Shown here in pieces: positions 13,780 to 21,682 of a stretch of DNA of 27,884 bases; the first letter of the stretch is position 1; the number at the start of each line of letters is the position of its first letter. The notes below the pieces were generated by a model that was not told the origin of the DNA, ran no database searches, and was given only the letters and a program-made list of their open reading frames with translations. The stretch covers positions 1-27,884 of the forward strand of contig JAADEB010000139.1 in the NCBI GenBank assembly GCA_013153655.1, read 5' to 3'. Position numbers and translations under genes: made by a program. This DNA is from Chlorobiota bacterium. Its GTDB lineage: Bacteria > Bacteroidota > Bacteroidia > Flavobacteriales > Flavobacteriaceae.

Positions 13780-16485
13780 ATGATGAAAACAGCCCTGAAA
13801 ACGCTCCTGTTGGCATTGTTCTTTGTTAGCGCCAACACGGTTTTTGCGCAAAGCAAAATCAAAGGAACCGTCATCGACGGTGAAACCAACGAACCCTTAC
13901 CGGGTGCCAATATCGTGGTAAAAGGTACCGATAACGGTACCACCACCGATTTTAACGGTAAATTCGTATTGGAAGTTACTCCCGGAACCCATGAAATTCT
14001 TATTTCCTACATGGGTTACGAGGATGTTACCAAACAAGTAAATGTTGCTGCCGGACAAACGCTCGATTTGGGTAACATTAAACTGAAAGCATCGGCCGAA
14101 TCATTGGCAGCCATTACCATTGTAGGGGTGGCCGATATTGCCAAGGAACGGATGACGCCCGTGGCTCAATCCACCATCAAGGCGGCCGAAATCCAAGAAA
14201 ACCTCGGCACCAAAGAACTTCCCGAAGTATTGAACTATACCCCTTCGGTTTATGCTACCAAACGCGGTGGCGGTTGGGGTGATGCCCGTATCGACATTCG
14301 CGGTTTCGACCAACGCAACACGGCCGTATTGATCAACGGTATGCCCGTAAACGATATGGAAAACGGTTGGGTATATTGGAGCAACTGGGCCGGACTGGCC
14401 GACGTGGTTTCCGCCATGCAAGTACAACGCGGTCTCGGTGCTTCCAAATTGGCCATCTCTTCCGTAGGGGGTACCATCAACATTCTCACCAGCACCGCCG
14501 ATAAAAAGAAAGGCGGATCCGTGGCTTTCAGTATCGGAAATGACGGTTACACCAAATACCTGGCTTCCTATTCCACCGGTCTTTTGGACAACGGCATGTC
14601 CGCTTCATTCCTGTTGAGCCACACCAAAGGTGAAGGATATGTGGACGCTACCCAATTCAGCGGTTATACCTGGTTTATCGGTCTTGGTTACCGTCCGAAC
14701 GACAAATTGAACTTTATGTTCACCGCCACAGGAGCACCTCAATGGCACCATCAACGCGATTGGGCTCCTTCCATCAAGGATTATCAAACCTACGGTGGAA
14801 GCTTCGACGAACCCAATATTAAATACAATAGCGATTGGGGTTATTTAAACGGGGAAGTTTTTTCCTGGCGACGTAACTTCTATCACAAACCTATTGCCTC
14901 CCTCAACGTAGATTACAATATTAACGATAATATGAAAATTAATTCCGTATTCTACGGATCTTGGGGACGTGGCGGTGGAACCGGTGGTATTGGAAAAATC
15001 AATGGAAAAAAATATTATTACGGTACTTTCCGCAACCATGAAACCGGATTGGTTCGATTCGACGATATCTATACCTGGAATTCCGGTGGTCATGTAGATG
15101 ATTTCGGAGATGACCGTCAACCCGATTCCGACGGATTGTATACCAACACTCGTAACGATGGTATCAGCCGCCGTGCTTCCATGAACTCCCACGACTGGTA
15201 CGGAACCATTATCAATTTCCATGATGATGTTAATGAAAATATCAGCTTCGATTTCGGTGTGGACGGCCGTACCTACAAAGGCTATCACTATCGTGTGGTT
15301 AATAATGTAATCGGTGCCGACCGCTATATGGATACTCGTGATGTTAATAATCCTAATAACATTATCGAACCCGGTGAATTTGTGGAAGCCAACCCCAACT
15401 GGAATCCTTTCATTGATATATTGGGTCAAGAAAAAATCGAATATTTCAACGTAGGTAAAGTACGTTGGCTCGGAGCATTCGGTCAAGTGGAATACAAAAC
15501 CGAAAAACTCTCCACCTTCCTGCAAGGTTCCTTCTCGCAACAAGGTTTCCAACGTATCGATTACTTCAAATATAAAAACGATGATCCCAATCAAACCTCT
15601 CCTTGGGTGAACCTGAACGGATTCAATATCAAAGGAGGCGGTAACTACAACATCGACGAACACCACAACGTATTCATTAACGCCGGTCTGTATAGCAAAC
15701 AACCCCTGTTCCGCGCCGTATTTATCAACTATTCCAACGACGTTAACCCCGATTTGAAAAACGAAACCGTTAAAGCCATCGAAGCCGGCTACGGTTACAA
15801 AGACGAACATTGGAACGTAAACCTGAACCTTTACAATACCTCTTGGGCCGATCGTTATGCTACGGCTTCCACCAAATATCAAGGTCAACGCCTCTACGGT
15901 AAAATGTACGGCGTAACCGAAGTTCACAAAGGTGTGGAAGTGGAAGCACGTGCCCGTTACGGTAAGTTCCGCTTCAACGGAATGCTTTCCTACGGTGATT
16001 GGAAATATACCAAAGACATCGATGTTAAATTTTATGATGAAAATAACGAATACAAAACCACCAAAACCATTTACCTCAAAGACGTAAAAGTGGGCAACAG
16101 CGCTCAATTGACATCACGTCTTGGTATTCGTTACATGCCCATCAAAGGATTGGCATTCGATGTAAACCAATTCTATGTGGACAACCTGTATGCCAAAATC
16201 GACCTGAATGCATTCCAAGATCCCGATCATAAAGGTTCGCTGAAACTTCCTGCATACAGCGTTGTGGATGCCGGCGTTAGTTACAAATTCGATATCAAAA
16301 AAATAGGTCAATTGAGCTTGCGCTTGAATGTGAACAATGTATTCGACAAAATCTATATTTCCGAATCCGATACCAACATCTTCCCCGATGAAACCAGCCA
16401 AACTTGGCGAGGAATCGACACGCGCAACCGCGTATTCTGGGGATTCGGACGTACATGGCGTGCAAGCATAAAACTTCGTTTCTAA
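13780..16485 (+). CDS. TonB-dependent outer-membrane receptor with N-terminal carboxypeptidase-regulatory-like domain
   Basis: 901 residues. Signal peptide ends VFAQ (about residue 24). Residues about 27-100 form the regulatory-like beta-sandwich (KGTVIDGETNEPLPGANIVV ... FNGKFVLEV ... ISYMGYE). The plug follows (about 120-250): KELPEVLNYTPSVYATKRGG, RIDIRGFDQRNTAVLINGMP, VSAMQVQRGLGASKLAISSV, GGTINILT. The rest is barrel, ending in RASIKLRF with the usual terminal Phe. No SusD-like lipoprotein is adjacent, so a SusC role is not supported; this type is often an iron-complex or vitamin receptor, substrate unknown. Two adjacent ATGs occur (13780, 13783). The codon use is strongly biased (AAC, GGT, ACC, AAA), suggesting high expression. 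Terminators stand on both sides, so it is monocistronic. Confidence 0.93.
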   Translation: MMKTALKTLLLALFFVSANTVFAQSKIKGTVIDGETNEPLPGANIVVKGTDNGTTTDFNGKFVLEVTPGTHEILISYMGYEDVTKQVNVAAGQTLDLGNIKLKASAESLAAITIVGVADIAKERMTPVAQSTIKAAEIQENLGTKELPEVLNYTPSVYATKRGGGWGDARIDIRGFDQRNTAVLINGMPVNDMENGWVYWSNWAGLADVVSAMQVQRGLGASKLAISSVGGTINILTSTADKKKGGSVAFSIGNDGYTKYLASYSTGLLDNGMSASFLLSHTKGEGYVDATQFSGYTWFIGLGYRPNDKLNFMFTATGAPQWHHQRDWAPSIKDYQTYGGSFDEPNIKYNSDWGYLNGEVFSWRRNFYHKPIASLNVDYNINDNMKINSVFYGSWGRGGGTGGIGKINGKKYYYGTFRNHETGLVRFDDIYTWNSGGHVDDFGDDRQPDSDGLYTNTRNDGISRRASMNSHDWYGTIINFHDDVNENISFDFGVDGRTYKGYHYRVVNNVIGADRYMDTRDVNNPNNIIEPGEFVEANPNWNPFIDILGQEKIEYFNVGKVRWLGAFGQVEYKTEKLSTFLQGSFSQQGFQRIDYFKYKNDDPNQTSPWVNLNGFNIKGGGNYNIDEHHNVFINAGLYSKQPLFRAVFINYSNDVNPDLKNETVKAIEAGYGYKDEHWNVNLNLYNTSWADRYATASTKYQGQRLYGKMYGVTEVHKGVEVEARARYGKFRFNGMLSYGDWKYTKDIDVKFYDENNEYKTTKTIYLKDVKVGNSAQLTSRLGIRYMPIKGLAFDVNQFYVDNLYAKIDLNAFQDPDHKGSLKLPAYSVVDAGVSYKFDIKKIGQLSLRLNVNNVFDKIYISESDTNIFPDETSQTWRGIDTRNRVFWGFGRTWRASIKLRF

Positions 16486-16508
16486 TCGTTTGCAACTTTT
16501 CAGATTGT

Positions 16509-16539
16509 CCCGTCCTCTCAGGAGGACGGGATTTTTTTT
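16509..16539 (+). terminator. rho-independent terminator after the TonB-dependent receptor
   Basis: Stem CCCGTCCTC / GAGGACGGG (9 bp, GC-rich) with loop TCAG, then eight T from 16532. It starts 24 nt after the stop codon. Confidence 0.93.
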
Positions 16540-16607
16540 GAAGCATCAAGGGAAAATATTATTGAAAAAAAGTCGTTTATTTAGCAAATAGACTCAACTT
16601 CTTTTCA

Positions 16608-16615
16608 TACTTTTG
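16608..16615 (+). promoter_or_regulatory. -7 element of the coiled-coil protein gene
   Basis: TACTTTTG matches TAnnTTTG; no TTTG at the expected upstream distance. It predicts transcription starting near 16620 and a leader of about 37 nt that contains the direct repeat at 16624-16645. Confidence 0.5.
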
Positions 16616-16623
16616 TAAAAAAC

Positions 16624-16645
16624 ATTGATATAAAATTGATATAAA
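16624..16645 (+). repeat. 11-bp direct repeat in the leader of the coiled-coil gene
   Basis: ATTGATATAAA occurs twice back to back, ending 11 nt before the ATG at 16657. It may be a small tandem duplication; a role in initiation is only a possibility. Confidence 0.55.
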
Positions 16646-16656
16646 AATTCATTATT

Positions 16657-17601
16657 ATGAACGATTTCAAAGAATTTCATCCAAACAACACATCCTACAC
16701 ACCGGCCACGCAAAATCAACCTCCCACTAACCGGGGCCTAATGATCCTCACCGTTCTTCTGGGACTTTTGGCCGCAGGAATGGCTGTGGTGGGTTATATG
16801 AAATACAAGGATTTCAAACAAACCGAACAAACCCTCGAAAGCGAAAAAGAAGCCCTGCTCAACGATCTGAACGAGCTGAAAGTAAACTACGATACGCTTT
16901 CCACCGAAAACGACGAGCTCAAACAGGAAGTGCAAGAAGCCAAAACCAAGGTGGAACAACTGATCGAAGAACTGCAAAAGGTCAAAAAAGCCGACGCGGC
17001 CATTATTGCCAAATACCGCAAGCAAATCGCCTACTTCCGCAAGCAGCGCGATAAATTGCTCCGTACCGTGGATTCGCTCAAACAGGCCAATCAGGTGCTG
17101 GCGTTGCAAAAGGACAGCCTCAATCAGGAATTGGTCCAAACCAAGGAATACAGCGAAAAAGTGGCCGAAGAAAACCAAAAATTGGCCGAACAGGTACAAC
17201 AAGCCCAAACCCTCATTCCCGCCAATATCGTTACCGACGGTGTACGCATCCGTTCCAACGGAAAAGTGGTGGTTACTACCCGTAAGTGGCGTACCCAACA
17301 ATTGCGCGTCTGTATGGTGATGCCCGCTAATCCGGTGGCGCCCAAAGGCACCAAAACCGTATATGTACAAGTGGTCAATCCGGCCGGAAAAGTGATCGGT
17401 AATAAGGACGTGATCAACGTTGACGGCGAAGAAGTGATTACCAGCGCATCCAAAGAATTCGACTACAACGGTCAAAACACCGATGTGTGTGTGTTCGTGG
17501 TGCCCCAAGACCGCAAGGCCGAAATCCTGAAAGGAAACTACCTGATCAATATTTATATGGACGGCAAAAAAACGGGAACGGCCAATTTCCACCTGAAATA
17601 A
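16657..17601 (+). CDS. membrane-anchored coiled-coil protein of unknown function
   Basis: 314 residues. A short polar N-terminus rich in Asn/Pro/Thr (1-26) precedes one membrane helix (GLMILTVLLGLLAAGMAVVG, about 27-47). Residues about 52-190 are a long Glu/Lys/Leu/Gln heptad-repeat coiled coil. The C-terminal 120 residues (from IPANIVTDGVRIRSNGKVVV) look like a beta-rich domain with VYVQVVNPAGKVIG and LINIYMDGKK. The topology suggests a cytoplasmic tail, one inner-membrane pass and a periplasmic rod with a globular head. Relatives in Bacteroidota are often labelled chromosome partitioning or SMC-like because of the coiled coil; there is no ATPase motif to support that. Its terminator hairpin overlaps the glyS promoter. 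Confidence 0.8.
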   Translation: MNDFKEFHPNNTSYTPATQNQPPTNRGLMILTVLLGLLAAGMAVVGYMKYKDFKQTEQTLESEKEALLNDLNELKVNYDTLSTENDELKQEVQEAKTKVEQLIEELQKVKKADAAIIAKYRKQIAYFRKQRDKLLRTVDSLKQANQVLALQKDSLNQELVQTKEYSEKVAEENQKLAEQVQQAQTLIPANIVTDGVRIRSNGKVVVTTRKWRTQQLRVCMVMPANPVAPKGTKTVYVQVVNPAGKVIGNKDVINVDGEEVITSASKEFDYNGQNTDVCVFVVPQDRKAEILKGNYLINIYMDGKKTGTANFHLK

Positions 17602-17606
17602 TCCCG

Positions 17607-17638
17607 TTTGTCCGTAAAAAACCAAAGGGTTATCTTTG
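17607..17638 (+). promoter_or_regulatory. glyS promoter embedded in a terminator hairpin
   Basis: TTTG at 17607-17610, a 20-nt spacer and TATCTTTG at 17631-17638 match both Bacteroidota promoter halves. The -7 box lies in the left arm of the upstream gene's terminator stem and runs one base into the loop. Predicted transcription start is about 17644, in the loop, so the glyS leader would hold only the right arm. Confidence 0.65.
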
Positions 17639-17664
17639 AAGTCCGTAAAAGATAACCCTTTTTT
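17624..17664 (+). terminator. rho-independent terminator after the coiled-coil gene
   Basis: Perfect 14-bp stem AAAGGGTTATCTTT / AAAGATAACCCTTT with a 10-nt loop, followed by T to 17664. GTCCGTAAAA occurs both just before the hairpin (17610-17619) and across the loop (17641-17650). Confidence 0.85.
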
Positions 17665-17683
17665 GTATCCAAAAACCACGCAT

Positions 17684-19213
17684 ATGAGCGACGATTTGTT
17701 CAAAAAAATAACTTCCCACGCCAAAGAATACGGCTTTGTGTTCCCTTCCAGTGAAATTTACGACGGACTTTCGGCCGTGTATGACTACGGTCCCAACGGC
17801 GTGTTGCTCAAAAACAACATTCGCGACTATTGGTGGAAAGCCATGGTCCAACTCCATGAAAACATCGTAGGCATCGATGCGGCTATTTTTATGCATCCCC
17901 GTGTGTGGAAAGCCTCCGGCCACACCGACGCCTTCAACGACCCCCTTATCGACAACCGCGACAGCAAAAAACGCTACCGCGCCGACCAATTGGTGGAAGA
18001 TCATGTGGCCAAAATCCAGGCCAAAATCGACAAGGAAGTCAAAAAAGCCCGCAAGCGCTTCGGCGATGATTTCGATGAAGAAAAATTCCTGAACGAACAT
18101 CCGCGGGTACAAAAATACAAAGCCCAAATCACCGATATCGAAATGCGCCTCAACCAAGCCTTGGCCGCCCAAGATTTGGCCGCGCTCAAACAATTGATCG
18201 AAGACCTGCAAATTGCCGACCCCGTCAGCGGAACGCGCAATTGGACCGACGTGAAGCAATTCAACCTCATGTTCGAAACCCAATTGGGTGCCGTGGCCGG
18301 CAACGCACAAAGCCTCTACCTGAGGCCCGAAACCGCCCAGGGTATCTTTGTCAACTTCAACAACGTTTTGAAAACTTCGCGCATGAAGATTCCCTTCGGT
18401 ATCGCCCAAACCGGTAAAGCTTTCCGCAACGAAATCATTGCCCGGCAATTCATCTTCCGAATGCGCGAATTCGAACAAATGGAAATGCAATTTTTCGTCC
18501 GCCCTGGCACCGAAATGCAATGGTACGAAACCTGGAAGGAAAAACGTATGCAATGGCACAAATCCCTGCGTTTGGGTGATGCATATTACCGCTTCAAAGA
18601 CCATGAACAACTGGCCCACTACGCCAATGCGGCAACGGATATTGAATTTAAGTTTCCTTTCGGTTTCAAGGAATTGGAAGGTATCCACTCGCGTACGGAT
18701 TTCGACCTGAGCCGCCACGAAGAATTTTCCGGTAAAAAACTTCGCTATTTCGATCCCGAAACACGCGAAACCTACGTGCCTTATGTCATCGAAACTTCCA
18801 TAGGACTGGACCGTATGTTCCTGGCCGTGCTCAGCGCTTCCTACAAGGAAGAAACCCTGGACGACGGTTCGGTACGTACCGTTCTGAAAATTCCCGCCAT
18901 TTTGGCACCGGTCAAGGTGGCCGTGTTGCCGTTGCTACGCAAGGACGGTCTTCCTGAAGCGGCCCGCCGTATCTACGAGAATTTGCGCTGGGATTTCATG
19001 GCCCAATACGACGACAAGGACGCCATCGGCCGCCGCTACCGCCGTCAGGACGCCATCGGAACGCCCTATGCCGTTACGGTGGATCACCAAAGCCTGGACG
19101 ACGGAACCGTGACCCTGCGCGAACGCGACAGCATGAAGCAGGAACGCATTCCCGCCGAAGAAATCGGCCGTGTGTTGCGCGAAAAACTGAAACTTTCCTC
19201 CTGGCTCGGATAA
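17684..19213 (+). CDS. glyS: glycine--tRNA ligase, single-chain (alpha2) type
   Basis: Charges tRNA-Gly; homodimeric class II type of 509 residues, unlike the two-subunit GlyQ/GlyS enzyme. Motif 1 region: GFVFPSSEIYDGLSAVYDYG. Motif 2: AFRNEIIARQFIFRMREFEQ. Motif 3: YVIETSIGLDRMFLAVL. RPETAQGIFVNF is the family signature. A Lys/Asp-rich insertion with coiled-coil character (about 100-180) follows the first catalytic block, as in other bacterial members. The C-terminal anticodon-binding domain starts near LAPVKVAVLPL. The start at 17684 (MSDDLFKKITSHAKEYGF) is preferred over an in-frame ATG at 17636, which lies within the terminator/promoter overlap. comF follows after 1 nt. Confidence 0.96.
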   Translation: MSDDLFKKITSHAKEYGFVFPSSEIYDGLSAVYDYGPNGVLLKNNIRDYWWKAMVQLHENIVGIDAAIFMHPRVWKASGHTDAFNDPLIDNRDSKKRYRADQLVEDHVAKIQAKIDKEVKKARKRFGDDFDEEKFLNEHPRVQKYKAQITDIEMRLNQALAAQDLAALKQLIEDLQIADPVSGTRNWTDVKQFNLMFETQLGAVAGNAQSLYLRPETAQGIFVNFNNVLKTSRMKIPFGIAQTGKAFRNEIIARQFIFRMREFEQMEMQFFVRPGTEMQWYETWKEKRMQWHKSLRLGDAYYRFKDHEQLAHYANAATDIEFKFPFGFKELEGIHSRTDFDLSRHEEFSGKKLRYFDPETRETYVPYVIETSIGLDRMFLAVLSASYKEETLDDGSVRTVLKIPAILAPVKVAVLPLLRKDGLPEAARRIYENLRWDFMAQYDDKDAIGRRYRRQDAIGTPYAVTVDHQSLDDGTVTLRERDSMKQERIPAEEIGRVLREKLKLSSWLG

Positions 19214-19214
19214 G

Positions 19215-19895
19215 GTGAACCCCCTGCGTGCCATAAGGCAAATCCTGTTCCCGGAAACCTGTGTGCTTTGCGGCGAACCCCTTACCCACGGCGAAGAGAC
19301 GCTTTGCCATCGCTGCATTCAGGAATTGCCTTTTACGGGATTTCCCTTTTCGGCGGACAATCCCGCCGCCCGCGCCTTGGCCTCCAAAACCGACATCCAT
19401 AAGGCCACGGCTTTGCTCTTCTATCAAAAAAACGGCATCAGCGGTCGCCTGATTCATAAGCTCAAATACCACCACCATCCGTCCGTTGGCAAACGCCTGG
19501 CCGATTTTACGGCACCTTTGCTCCGGGACCAGGGGGTGGAATTTATCGTACCCGTGCCCTTGCATCCGAAGAAACTGAGAAAACGCGGCTACAATCAAGT
19601 GGAACATTTCGGCCGGCAATTGGCCCGGCTGATCCATGCGGAATACCGTCCCTCCTGGGTGCGCAAAAAAGCAAACACCGCCAGCCAAACCACCAAATCG
19701 CCCTTGGAACGCTGGCAAAACGTGATAGACGGTTTTGAAGTAAATCGCCGCCGGTTGCAAAGCGGACACATTTTGGTGGTGGACGATGTACTGACCACCG
19801 GCGCCACCCTGGCGGCCGTGATCATCCGTTTGCGACAAGCCCTTCCCGAAGCCAGAATCAGTGCCGCCACCATGGCCTTTAATGCCTACATGTAA
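19215..19895 (+). CDS. comF: ComF-family phosphoribosyltransferase-like protein
   Basis: 226 residues with a GTG start 1 nt after the glyS stop. The N-terminus has a four-cysteine zinc site (C16, C19, C31, C34 in ETCVLCGEPL and TLCHRC). The C-terminal half is a type I phosphoribosyltransferase fold with the PRPP loop ILVVDDVLTTGATL (186-199) and the preceding PVPLHPKKLRKRGYNQVEHF typical of ComF. In naturally competent bacteria ComF is needed for DNA uptake; in most others the role and substrate are unknown. No other competence gene is visible, so the label is by family only. Probably co-transcribed with glyS. Confidence 0.92.
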   Translation: MNPLRAIRQILFPETCVLCGEPLTHGEETLCHRCIQELPFTGFPFSADNPAARALASKTDIHKATALLFYQKNGISGRLIHKLKYHHHPSVGKRLADFTAPLLRDQGVEFIVPVPLHPKKLRKRGYNQVEHFGRQLARLIHAEYRPSWVRKKANTASQTTKSPLERWQNVIDGFEVNRRRLQSGHILVVDDVLTTGATLAAVIIRLRQALPEARISAATMAFNAYM

Positions 19896-19915
19896 CAAAA
19901 TTTAGCAAGAAAAAT

Positions 19916-19923
19916 TATCTTTG
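19916..19923 (+). promoter_or_regulatory. possible -7 element immediately before murF
   Basis: TATCTTTG is a perfect TAnnTTTG but ends only 1 nt before the first murF ATG (19925) and 4 nt before the second (19928). No good TTTG -33 lies at the usual distance. If used, transcription would begin at or very near the second ATG. Confidence 0.4.
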
Positions 19924-19924
19924 A

Positions 19925-21223
19925 ATGATGAAAAATTACGATTTCGACCGTTTATATACCCTTTTCGGACAATATCCCTGCATCGGTACCGATACGCGCA
20001 AAGACCTGCGCGGATGTATTTTTTGGGCCTTAAAAGGCGAACATTTCGATGCCAATGATTTTATAGACCGCGCCCTGGATCAAGGAGCCGTGGCGGTGGT
20101 AACGAATAATCCCCGGTGGGAACATGATCCCCGTGCCTTTTACCTCCGGGGCGACACTTTGGAAGCATTGCAGGATTTTGCGCGCGAACACCGCCTTCGC
20201 ATGCCGGCCGATGTGATAGCCGTCACCGGTTCCAACGGCAAAACCACCACCAAGGAGTTGATGGCTTCGGTGCTACGACAACAATTCCGGACCGTGGCCA
20301 CGGAGGGAAACCTCAACAATCATATAGGCGTGCCGCTTATGCTCCTGCGGATTCGTCCCGACACCGAAAAGGCGGTCATTGAAATGGGAACCAACCATTT
20401 CGGCGAAATCGAAAAACTGGTTTCCATCGCCCTGCCCGACTACGGTTATATCACCGGTTTCGGCGAAGCACATTTGGAATTTTTCAAGGATTTGAACGGT
20501 GTGATACGGGAAAAAACCGCTCTTTACCGCTATCTTCGTAAAGCCGGCAAAACCGCTTTCATTCATTTCGACGACCCGGTGCAGGAAGAAAAATCCCGCC
20601 ACATGAAGCGCTACGGTTTTTCCTTCGAAGGTCATCCCGAAGCCCGGGTCATTTTGGAAAAAATACCGGGTGAGGACACGGCCACCTTACGTTTGGGAGA
20701 TACGCTTATCCGTTCCCATCTCGTAGGTGATTTCCATACGGTCAACATGGGAGGTGCCATTGCCGCGGGAACCTATTTCGATATCGAACCGGAGCTTATC
20801 AAAAAAGGCATCGAAAGCTATGTGCCGCGCAACAACCGCTCGCAGATTCTGCAAAAAGATTCGCTTCGCATTATCCTGGATGCCTACAACGCCAATCCCA
20901 CCAGCATGCGCGCGGCATTGGAAAACCTGGCGCGTTATCCGGGACCCAAAACGGCCGTCTTGGGAGATATGCTGGAATTGGGTGAATCCGCCGCGCAAAA
21001 ACATGCGGAAATCGCCCGGTTGGCCGCACAACTTCAAATTCCCGTCTATCTCATCGGCCGGCATTTCCAGCAGGTACCGGATAATTCTTTTATCAAGGCC
21101 AAATTTACGGATACGCAAGCCTTTATCGAAAGCGGAATTTTCGATAAGCTCGACGAAGGCACCGTTCTGCTGAAAGGTTCCAGAGGTTTAAAATTGGAAC
21201 GCATCCTTGAAAAAGGACATTGA
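19925..21223 (+). CDS. murF: UDP-N-acetylmuramoyl-tripeptide--D-alanyl-D-alanine ligase
   Basis: Adds D-Ala-D-Ala to the UDP-MurNAc-tripeptide, the last cytoplasmic step of peptidoglycan precursor synthesis. 432 residues. The N-terminal domain has TDTRKDLRGCIFWALKGEHFD, which binds the substrate uridine. The ATP-binding loop is VTGSNGKTTTKEL (100-112), followed by TEGNLNNHIGVPL and EMGTNHFGEIEKL of the central Mur ligase domain, and LDAYNANPTSMRAAL of the C-terminal domain. Two ATGs in a row begin the gene (19925 and 19928). It stands alone, not in a division/cell-wall cluster, 29 nt after comF. Confidence 0.95.
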   Translation: MMKNYDFDRLYTLFGQYPCIGTDTRKDLRGCIFWALKGEHFDANDFIDRALDQGAVAVVTNNPRWEHDPRAFYLRGDTLEALQDFAREHRLRMPADVIAVTGSNGKTTTKELMASVLRQQFRTVATEGNLNNHIGVPLMLLRIRPDTEKAVIEMGTNHFGEIEKLVSIALPDYGYITGFGEAHLEFFKDLNGVIREKTALYRYLRKAGKTAFIHFDDPVQEEKSRHMKRYGFSFEGHPEARVILEKIPGEDTATLRLGDTLIRSHLVGDFHTVNMGGAIAAGTYFDIEPELIKKGIESYVPRNNRSQILQKDSLRIILDAYNANPTSMRAALENLARYPGPKTAVLGDMLELGESAAQKHAEIARLAAQLQIPVYLIGRHFQQVPDNSFIKAKFTDTQAFIESGIFDKLDEGTVLLKGSRGLKLERILEKGH

Positions 21224-21254
21224 ATTAGGTAATTTATACACTCAATTCGTTGTA

Positions 21255-21288
21255 AAAAAATCAAGGCAAAAATATGCTTCCTCACGCC
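21255..21288 (+). repeat. 34-nt dispersed repeat, copy 1
   Basis: Matches 27765-27798 at 33 of 34 positions; the shared core includes ATCAAGGCAAAAATATGCTT. Here it lies in the murF-dodecin gap without the long palindrome that precedes copy 2. The remaining gap (21289-21398) is T/A-rich with nothing I recognise. Confidence 0.75.
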
Positions 21289-21398
21289 TGACGGCGGATT
21301 TTGGATTTTGCTCTTCTTTATCTCTATCCCTTTATAATATATTTAATGCGCCTGATTCAAACATGATATAAACCGGCCAAAAAAACGAAAAATTTTGT

Positions 21399-21406
21399 TA
21401 TTTTTG
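21399..21406 (+). promoter_or_regulatory. -7 element of the dodecin gene
   Basis: TATTTTTG matches TAnnTTTG; predicted leader about 20 nt to the ATG at 21432. No matching -33 TTTG. Confidence 0.5.
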
Positions 21407-21431
21407 AGTACAACCATTAAAACCAACAATT

Positions 21432-21632
21432 ATGGCAGTAATCAAAGTTATCGAACTTATGGCCAATTCTTCCAAATCTTGGGAAGATGCCACGCAAAAA
21501 GCAATTAAAAAAGCCAGCAAAACGGTGAAAGGCATCCGTTCGGCTTATGTAAAAGACCAAAGCGTAGTGGTCAAAGGCGGTGAAATTACCGAATACCGCG
21601 TAACCCTCAAAGTAAGCTTCGAGATTAAATAA
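21432..21632 (+). CDS. dodecin family flavin-binding protein
   Basis: 66 residues, normal for dodecin. The family protein forms a dodecameric shell that stores or buffers flavins (FMN/riboflavin) and sometimes CoA. MAVIKVIELMANSSKSWEDA TQ is the strand-helix start with the conserved SxxSWEDA, followed by AIKKASKTVKGIRSAYVKDQ and the last strands with EYRVTLKVSFEIK. The flavin-stacking tryptophan is W17 in KSWEDA. Single-gene unit with its own promoter and a terminator that overlaps the end of the convergent cytochrome gene. Confidence 0.92.
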   Translation: MAVIKVIELMANSSKSWEDATQKAIKKASKTVKGIRSAYVKDQSVVVKGGEITEYRVTLKVSFEIK

Positions 21633-21656
21633 TTTTGCGAAGCTTCAACGAAACCG

Positions 21657-21682
21657 GGGAGACCTTTTAATGTCTCCCTTTT
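21657..21682 (+). terminator. dodecin terminator overlapping the 3' end of the convergent cytochrome gene
   Basis: Stem GGGAGAC / GTCTCCC (7 bp) with loop CTTTTAAT, then TTTTCTTTT. The right arm and T-tract encode the last residues of the cytochrome on the other strand, and its stop codon is in the loop. On the minus strand there is no T-tract after the stem, so it should work only for dodecin. Confidence 0.7.

Noticed and set aside
13780..16485. SusC-type glycan importer
   Set aside because: No SusD-like partner is adjacent and the gene is isolated by terminators on both sides; the general TonB-dependent receptor label is safer.
16657..17601. Chromosome partitioning or SMC protein
   Set aside because: The similarity would rest on the coiled coil alone; there is no ATP-binding motif and a membrane helix is present.
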